28,975 nt of DNA from Mailhella sp. (lineage in GTDB: Bacteria; Desulfobacterota; Desulfovibrionia; Desulfovibrionales; Desulfovibrionaceae). The translations under genes were made by a program, and so were the position numbers. Each line of letters opens with the position of its first letter. Position 1 is the stretch's first letter. A model generated the notes under the pieces. The model saw only the letters and a list, made by a program, of their open reading frames with translations, was not told the DNA's origin and ran no database searches. The stretch lies in contig JAHHTE010000008.1 of NCBI GenBank assembly GCA_020024815.1, positions 1 through 28,975 of the forward strand, in the 5' to 3' direction. This document shows positions 25,165-28,975 of this stretch, one piece after another.

Positions 25165-25761
25165 ATGAAAGTATATCGTGATCATTATTTTTTAAAAGCG
25201 AAAAAGGAAAATTATCCTGCTCGCTCTGTGTATAAATTACAGGAAATGAATAAGCGTTTTCGGCTTTTTAAACCTGGCATGAAAGTTCTTGATCTTGGGG
25301 CAGCTCCCGGTTCTTGGTCTTTGTATGCGGCTGAAAAAGTTGGAGAAATAGGGCTTGTACTTTCTTGTGATTTACAAACAACGGAAACTATTTTTCCAGC
25401 TAATGTGCGTTTTTTACAAGAAAATGTTTTTGAAAGAACACCAGAATTTGAGGCATTGCTCCAAGAACTTGGACCATTTGATATGGTGATAAGTGATATG
25501 GCACCTCGTACAACAGGAACAAAATTTACAGATCAAGCACGTTCTTTAGAACTTTGTTTAGAATCTGTGCAAGTTGCTGAAAAGTATTTAAAACATGGTG
25601 GAAATTTTATTACAAAAATTTTTATGGGACCAGATTTTCAAGATTTAGTAAAAGCAATGCGTCCTATTTTTGCAAGTGTAAAAACCTTTAAACCCCAAAG
25701 TTCAAGAGCTGAAAGTAAAGAAATTTTTGAATTGGGTTTAGGTTTTACAGGTAATAATTAA
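25165..25761 (+). CDS. rlmE: 23S rRNA 2'-O-ribose methyltransferase RlmE
   Basis: This 198-residue SAM-dependent enzyme (FtsJ/RrmJ family) methylates the 2'-O of U2552 in 23S rRNA during late 50S assembly. The SAM motif VLDLGAAPGSW lies at 41-51. The catalytic tetrad K-D-K-E matches K24, D111 (VISDMAP), K151 (ITKIF) and E186 (SRAESKEIFELG). The ATG at 25165 has AAGAG 8 bases before it. An in-frame GTG at 25156 would add only MKN and has no better site. yebC follows after 24 bases. Confidence 0.95.
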   Translation: MKVYRDHYFLKAKKENYPARSVYKLQEMNKRFRLFKPGMKVLDLGAAPGSWSLYAAEKVGEIGLVLSCDLQTTETIFPANVRFLQENVFERTPEFEALLQELGPFDMVISDMAPRTTGTKFTDQARSLELCLESVQVAEKYLKHGGNFITKIFMGPDFQDLVKAMRPIFASVKTFKPQSSRAESKEIFELGLGFTGNN

Positions 25762-25785
25762 CTAATTATTTTATTTGGAGGATAT

Positions 25786-26523
25786 ATGGCAGGTCATAGT
25801 AAGTGGGCTAATATTCAACATCGTAAAGGTCGTCAAGACGCAAAACGTGGTAAAGAATTTACAAAAGCAGCAAAAGAAATCATTATTGCTGCTAAAAGTG
25901 GTGGCGATCCTGCTGGTAACCCTCGTCTTCGTGCTGCTATTGCTGCTGCAAAAAGCATTAACTTGCCTAAAGATAAAATTGAAGCTGCTATCCGTAAAGG
26001 TACAGGTCAAGATGCTGGTGGTGAATTATTTGAAATTACTTATGAAGGATATGCAAGTGGTGGTATTGCAGTAGTTGTTGAAACGGCTACTGATAACAAA
26101 AACCGTACAGTTGCAGAAGTTCGCCATCTTTTCACTAAACATGGTGGTTCAATGGGTGAAAGTGGATCCGTGAGCTGGATGTTTGATAGATTAGGTGTTA
26201 TTACTCTTACAAAAGAGCAATATCCTGATGAAGATACTGTTATGAATTTTGCTCTTGAAGCTGGTGCTGATGATGTGCAAGATGACGATGATATTTGGAG
26301 CATTCATACAGCAATGGAAGATTTTAACACAGTGCGTGATGCTTTAGAAAAACAAGGTGTTACAATGGAATCAGCTAATCTTGCTTTTGTGCCAAAGAAT
26401 ACTATTCTTGTGGATAAAGAAACTGCAGAAAAACTTATTCGTTTTAATGATGCATTAGAAGATTTAGATGATGTTCAAAATGTGTATTTCAATTTTGATT
26501 TACCAGATGATTTTGAAGGATAA
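25786..26523 (+). CDS. yebC: YebC/PmpR (TACO1) family protein
   Basis: This 245-residue member of the YebC/TACO1 family is described as a transcription regulator or a ribosome-associated factor that eases translation of difficult stretches such as polyproline. The hallmark N-terminus AGHSKWANIQHRKG(2-15) and QDAKRGKEFTK are intact, as are GGDPAGNPRLRAAIAAAKS, the acidic surface region and the C-terminal NVYFNFDLPDDF. A strong GGAGG site (25776-25780) precedes the ATG. A terminator follows at once, so the rlmE-yebC unit ends here. Many genomes have yebC directly before ruvC; here a terminator and a 213-base gap separate them. Confidence 0.96.
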   Translation: MAGHSKWANIQHRKGRQDAKRGKEFTKAAKEIIIAAKSGGDPAGNPRLRAAIAAAKSINLPKDKIEAAIRKGTGQDAGGELFEITYEGYASGGIAVVVETATDNKNRTVAEVRHLFTKHGGSMGESGSVSWMFDRLGVITLTKEQYPDEDTVMNFALEAGADDVQDDDDIWSIHTAMEDFNTVRDALEKQGVTMESANLAFVPKNTILVDKETAEKLIRFNDALEDLDDVQNVYFNFDLPDDFEG

Positions 26524-26534
26524 TATATTGATAT

Positions 26535-26561
26535 ATCAGGGAAGTTTACTTCCCTGATTTT
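26535..26561 (+). terminator. Intrinsic terminator after yebC
   Basis: A perfect 10-bp stem, ATCAGGGAAG (26535-26544) and CTTCCCTGAT (26549-26558), with loop TTTA, is followed by TTT. It begins 12 bases after the yebC stop. The T-run is short but the stem is strong. Confidence 0.8.
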
Positions 26562-26736
26562 CTATGTACTAGAGAAAAAGAATTTTTTATATTCTTATAA
26601 TATAGTTAGTTATAATGAATAAGGTAAAATATTTTACAAAATAGTTAGGAAAAAACGTTAAAAATTTTTAGTAAAGAAAAAATATTTTTTGATATAAGAA
26701 ATTCTTTTTAATTACAAAGTACTTTTATAAAATTTT

Positions 26737-27237
26737 ATGAAAATTATAGGAATAGATCCAGGTTCTTCATTTACAGGTTGGGGAATAATAGAAGAAATAC
26801 ATGGTTCTTTACGTTTAATAGATTGTGGTGTCATTCGTCCAAAATCTAAAGGAAAAGAGAATTTTGCAGCAAGAATTTCTTTTATTTATAAGGAACTTCT
26901 TGCAATAAATGATTATTATGAGCCACAAGAAGCAGCTATTGAGCAAGTTTTTACAGCAAAAAATGCTTTAACAGCATTAAAGCTTGGGCAAGCTCGTGGT
27001 GTGGCTGTTGCTGCTTGTGCTAGTTTTGAAATGCCAATTTTTGATTATCCACCAACACTTGTAAAGAAATCTTTGGTTGGAGTGGGGCATGCTGAAAAAG
27101 AGCAAGTAGCATTTATGGTTGGCAAGATTTTAAATGTTAAAACAGATAGTTTTAAATTAGATACAACTGATGCTCTTGGTATTGCTTTATGCCATTATAC
27201 CATGCGGCGTTATCATAATATAGTAAAAAAAGTATAA
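26737..27237 (+). CDS. ruvC: Holliday junction resolvase RuvC
   Basis: This 166-residue endonuclease resolves Holliday junctions. The four acidic catalytic residues are D7 (GIDPGS), E69 (AAIEQVF), D142 and D145 (LDTTDALGIALCH), at the family's usual spacing. Length is normal. There is no Shine-Dalgarno sequence before the ATG, only A/T-rich DNA, and no convincing promoter. ruvA and ruvB do not follow. Instead a UPF0173 hydrolase starts 9 bases after the stop and shares the ribosome-site region with the ruvC end. Confidence 0.95.
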   Translation: MKIIGIDPGSSFTGWGIIEEIHGSLRLIDCGVIRPKSKGKENFAARISFIYKELLAINDYYEPQEAAIEQVFTAKNALTALKLGQARGVAVAACASFEMPIFDYPPTLVKKSLVGVGHAEKEQVAFMVGKILNVKTDSFKLDTTDALGIALCHYTMRRYHNIVKKV

Positions 27238-27246
27238 GAGGTTATT

Positions 27247-27936
27247 GTGAAAATCACTTGGTTTGGACATTCTGCATTTGCACTTGAAGCAAATAATATT
27301 AAAATTTTAATTGATCCATTTTTTACAGGTAATCCTCTTTGTGGTGAAACAAAAGATTTTTTACAACCAGATCTTATTTTAGTAACTCATGATCATGGTG
27401 ATCATATTGGAGATACTGTTGAAATTTTAAAAAATGGAAAAACACAAGTTTTAGCTATTGCAGATATATGTTATCATTTAACGGCAATAGGTGTAAACCC
27501 AAAACAAGTAATGTTTGGGGGTAATGGCATGAATATTGGTGGAACAGTGCGTTTTGGCGATTTTTTAATTACAATGACTCATGCTATTCATTCTAGTATT
27601 CATGGTACACCAGCTGGTTTCATTATTCAAGATCCAAGTGGATTTACTGTGTATCATGCTGGTGATACAGCATTATTTAGTGATATGGCTTTGCTTGCAG
27701 AACGATTTTCTATTGATTTAGCATTGCTTCCTATTGGTGGACATTTTACAATGGACGCATTTGATGCAGCAAAAGCCTGTTATTATTTAGAAGCAAAAAA
27801 AGTTATTCCAATGCATTACAAAACATTTCCTGTACTTTGCCAAGATACAATAGAATTTAAAAATTTTATCGCAGAATTTAGTAAAACAAAAGTAATTGAT
27901 ATTAATCCAAATGAAACTATTGAATTAGGGAAATAA
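27247..27936 (+). CDS. UPF0173 metal-dependent hydrolase (metallo-beta-lactamase fold)
   Basis: This 229-residue cytoplasmic protein has a metallo-beta-lactamase fold like the UPF0173 (YtkL-type) family. The metal motif THDHGDH lies at 47-53 (H48, H50, D52, H53). Later ligand regions are THAIHSS, YHAGDTALF, LLPIGGHFTMD and the C-terminal MHYKTFP. The physiological substrate of this family is not established. It uses a GTG start with AAGAGG at 27236-27241. It lies between ruvC and lptF with gaps of 9 and 1 bases, apparently one operon with mixed functions. Confidence 0.92.
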   Translation: MKITWFGHSAFALEANNIKILIDPFFTGNPLCGETKDFLQPDLILVTHDHGDHIGDTVEILKNGKTQVLAIADICYHLTAIGVNPKQVMFGGNGMNIGGTVRFGDFLITMTHAIHSSIHGTPAGFIIQDPSGFTVYHAGDTALFSDMALLAERFSIDLALLPIGGHFTMDAFDAAKACYYLEAKKVIPMHYKTFPVLCQDTIEFKNFIAEFSKTKVIDINPNETIELGK

Positions 27937-27937
27937 T

Positions 27938-28975
27938 ATGCGTTTATTAACTCAACGTATTTTTTTAGAATGTTTAAAAGTTTTTGCAATTAGTATTGTT
28001 GTTCTTATGATTTTTGTATTAATGGGAAGAGCTTTACAATTAAAAGATACGTTGATGGGATTAGAACTAAGTCTTATGGATACACTTGTAATGTTTTTAT
28101 ATCTTAGTCCTAGTTTTTTATTAATTATGATGCCTGTTTCAGCAATGCTAGCTGTATTTTTAACTTTTTTGCGTATGAGTTCGGATAAAGAACTTATAGC
28201 ACTTAAAGCTGGTGGAATAAGTTTATATCAAATGTTTAAAGCACCACTTGCTTTTGGTATTTTAAGTACAATAGTATCATTTTGGATTTCTTTTTCATTG
28301 GTTTCTTGGGGGGCAAATAATTTTCGTTCACATTTACTTGATATAGCACAGAATCGAGTTAATATAGCTTTACAACCTGGTATTTTTAATCAGGATATTC
28401 CTAATCTTGTTTTTTTTGCTAAAAAAGTTGATGTGCAAAATGGGAGCTTAGCAGAGGTTCTTGTAGAAGATACAAGTAGAAAAGATGTTGCATTAACAAT
28501 TTTAGCTCCTCATGGTAATTTATCTATTGATACCTTAAAAAGTGATATTGTAATGCTCTTGCAAAATGGAACAATTTATTCAGAAAAAGATAATAAAATT
28601 ACTAAATTGCAATTTAAAGAATATGTAATTCGTTTTGCTTTAAGTTCCTTATTTAAAGGGCTTGATTTAGGAGCTATACAACCAAAAGAAATGAGTTGGA
28701 AAGATTTATCTGCTTTTGATTTAGAAAAAGTAGCAGAAAAACGTCTTGATTTAGCACAAAAAATTAATGTTGAAATGCATAAACGTTGGTTATTTCCTTT
28801 TTCTTGTTTAGTATTAACTATTTTTGCTGTACCAATTGCAACCTCTTTTCAAGGAATGCATAGACAATCAGGATTATTATTAGCATTGATTATCTTTTTT
28901 ACGTATTATGTTCTTATTTCATTGGGTATGAATTTAGCAGAATATAGTGGAATAAATCCTTATGTATCTATATGG
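27938..28975 (+). CDS. lptF: LPS export permease LptF (3' end cut by window)
   Basis: An open frame of 346 codons starts at the ATG at 27938 and runs without a stop to the last base of the window. It fits the YjgP/YjgQ permease family, subunits of the LptB2FG complex that extracts lipopolysaccharide from the inner membrane. N-terminal helices (about 14-32, 45-75, 98-125), the conserved cytoplasmic MSSDKELIALKAGGIS segment (about 87-102), a periplasmic beta-jellyroll domain (about 130-250) and C-terminal helices (about 287-305, 315-335) are all seen. Only the last few dozen residues should be missing. The assignment of LptF rather than LptG rests on likely position as first of the pair, which the window does not show. 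Confidence 0.88.
   Translation, partial: MRLLTQRIFLECLKVFAISIVVLMIFVLMGRALQLKDTLMGLELSLMDTLVMFLYLSPSFLLIMMPVSAMLAVFLTFLRMSSDKELIALKAGGISLYQMFKAPLAFGILSTIVSFWISFSLVSWGANNFRSHLLDIAQNRVNIALQPGIFNQDIPNLVFFAKKVDVQNGSLAEVLVEDTSRKDVALTILAPHGNLSIDTLKSDIVMLLQNGTIYSEKDNKITKLQFKEYVIRFALSSLFKGLDLGAIQPKEMSWKDLSAFDLEKVAEKRLDLAQKINVEMHKRWLFPFSCLVLTIFAVPIATSFQGMHRQSGLLLALIIFFTYYVLISLGMNLAEYSGINPYVSIW

Noticed and set aside
26624..26637. 14-bp perfect palindrome GTAAAATATTTTAC before ruvC
   Set aside because: Perfect A/T palindromes of this length are expected by chance several times in a window this AT-rich, and it has no repeat partner or clear promoter context.
1..28975. CRISPR arrays, tRNA or rRNA genes, insertion sequences, integrases
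   Set aside because: I looked for regularly spaced repeats, cloverleaf-like segments, rRNA cores and transposase motifs and found none.

Overview
The window is AT-rich chromosomal DNA from a Gram-negative, diderm bacterium: it encodes LptF, an outer-membrane secretin and a lipoprotein with an outer-membrane-type signal. The full type II secretion (T2SS) set, a cobalamin gene, a CgeB-like glycosyltransferase and dispersed AAAGTTTTGAGAGG/GGGGAACTTTTT hairpin repeats, of a kind I associate with Desulfovibrio-type genomes, suggest a low-GC, possibly host-associated member of the Desulfovibrionales. That placement is an inference; no rRNA or tRNA is present to confirm it.

Layout. (1) Positions 1-1132: repeat copy A, then cbiB on the minus strand. 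(2) Positions 1238-18608: a block read entirely on the plus strand. It holds the prepilin peptidase gspO, then a very large secreted amidohydrolase with its own promoter-like signal and a structured leader. Next come a strong intrinsic terminator and the tightly packed genes gspF-C-D-E-N-L-M-I-J-K-G-H, a TPR lipoprotein and a small CPBP-family intramembrane protease. (3) Positions 18609-23490: an intergenic region with repeat copy B, then uvrB and ligA, then an intergenic region with repeat copy C. (4) Positions 23491-25053: a CgeB-like glycosyltransferase on the minus strand. (5) Positions 25165-28975: rlmE, yebC, a terminator, ruvC, a UPF0173 metal-dependent hydrolase and lptF, which is cut by the window edge.

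The most interesting feature is the logic of region 2. The amidohydrolase has a Sec signal peptide at its N-terminus. Its C-terminus has the three-part layout of a protein-sorting tag: a Cys-containing motif (SGCTVGS), one hydrophobic helix and an Arg-rich tail. The last gene of the T2SS block encodes a roughly 160-residue CPBP glutamic-type membrane protease with all three hallmark motifs (EExxxR, FxxxH, HxxxN). This matches the invariant-Cys C-terminal sorting systems (MYXO-, Synergist- and JDVT-CTERM with their Mrt proteases) predicted in silico to work with T2SS. The locus therefore looks like a self-contained pathway: one cargo, its secretion machine and its sorting protease. The likely order is Sec export, tag cleavage near the Cys, possibly Cys modification, then T2SS transport to the cell surface. 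The cargo's substrate, the exact cleavage chemistry and the role of the TPR lipoprotein (perhaps a secretin pilotin) are open.

Two regulatory points stand out. A GC-rich terminator ends only four bases before the gspF start codon, so the machine genes may be expressed by read-through from the cargo gene. Repeat copies B and C share a two-hairpin structure whose first stem shows one compensatory base-pair change and G-U wobbles, which argues for a selected RNA structure.
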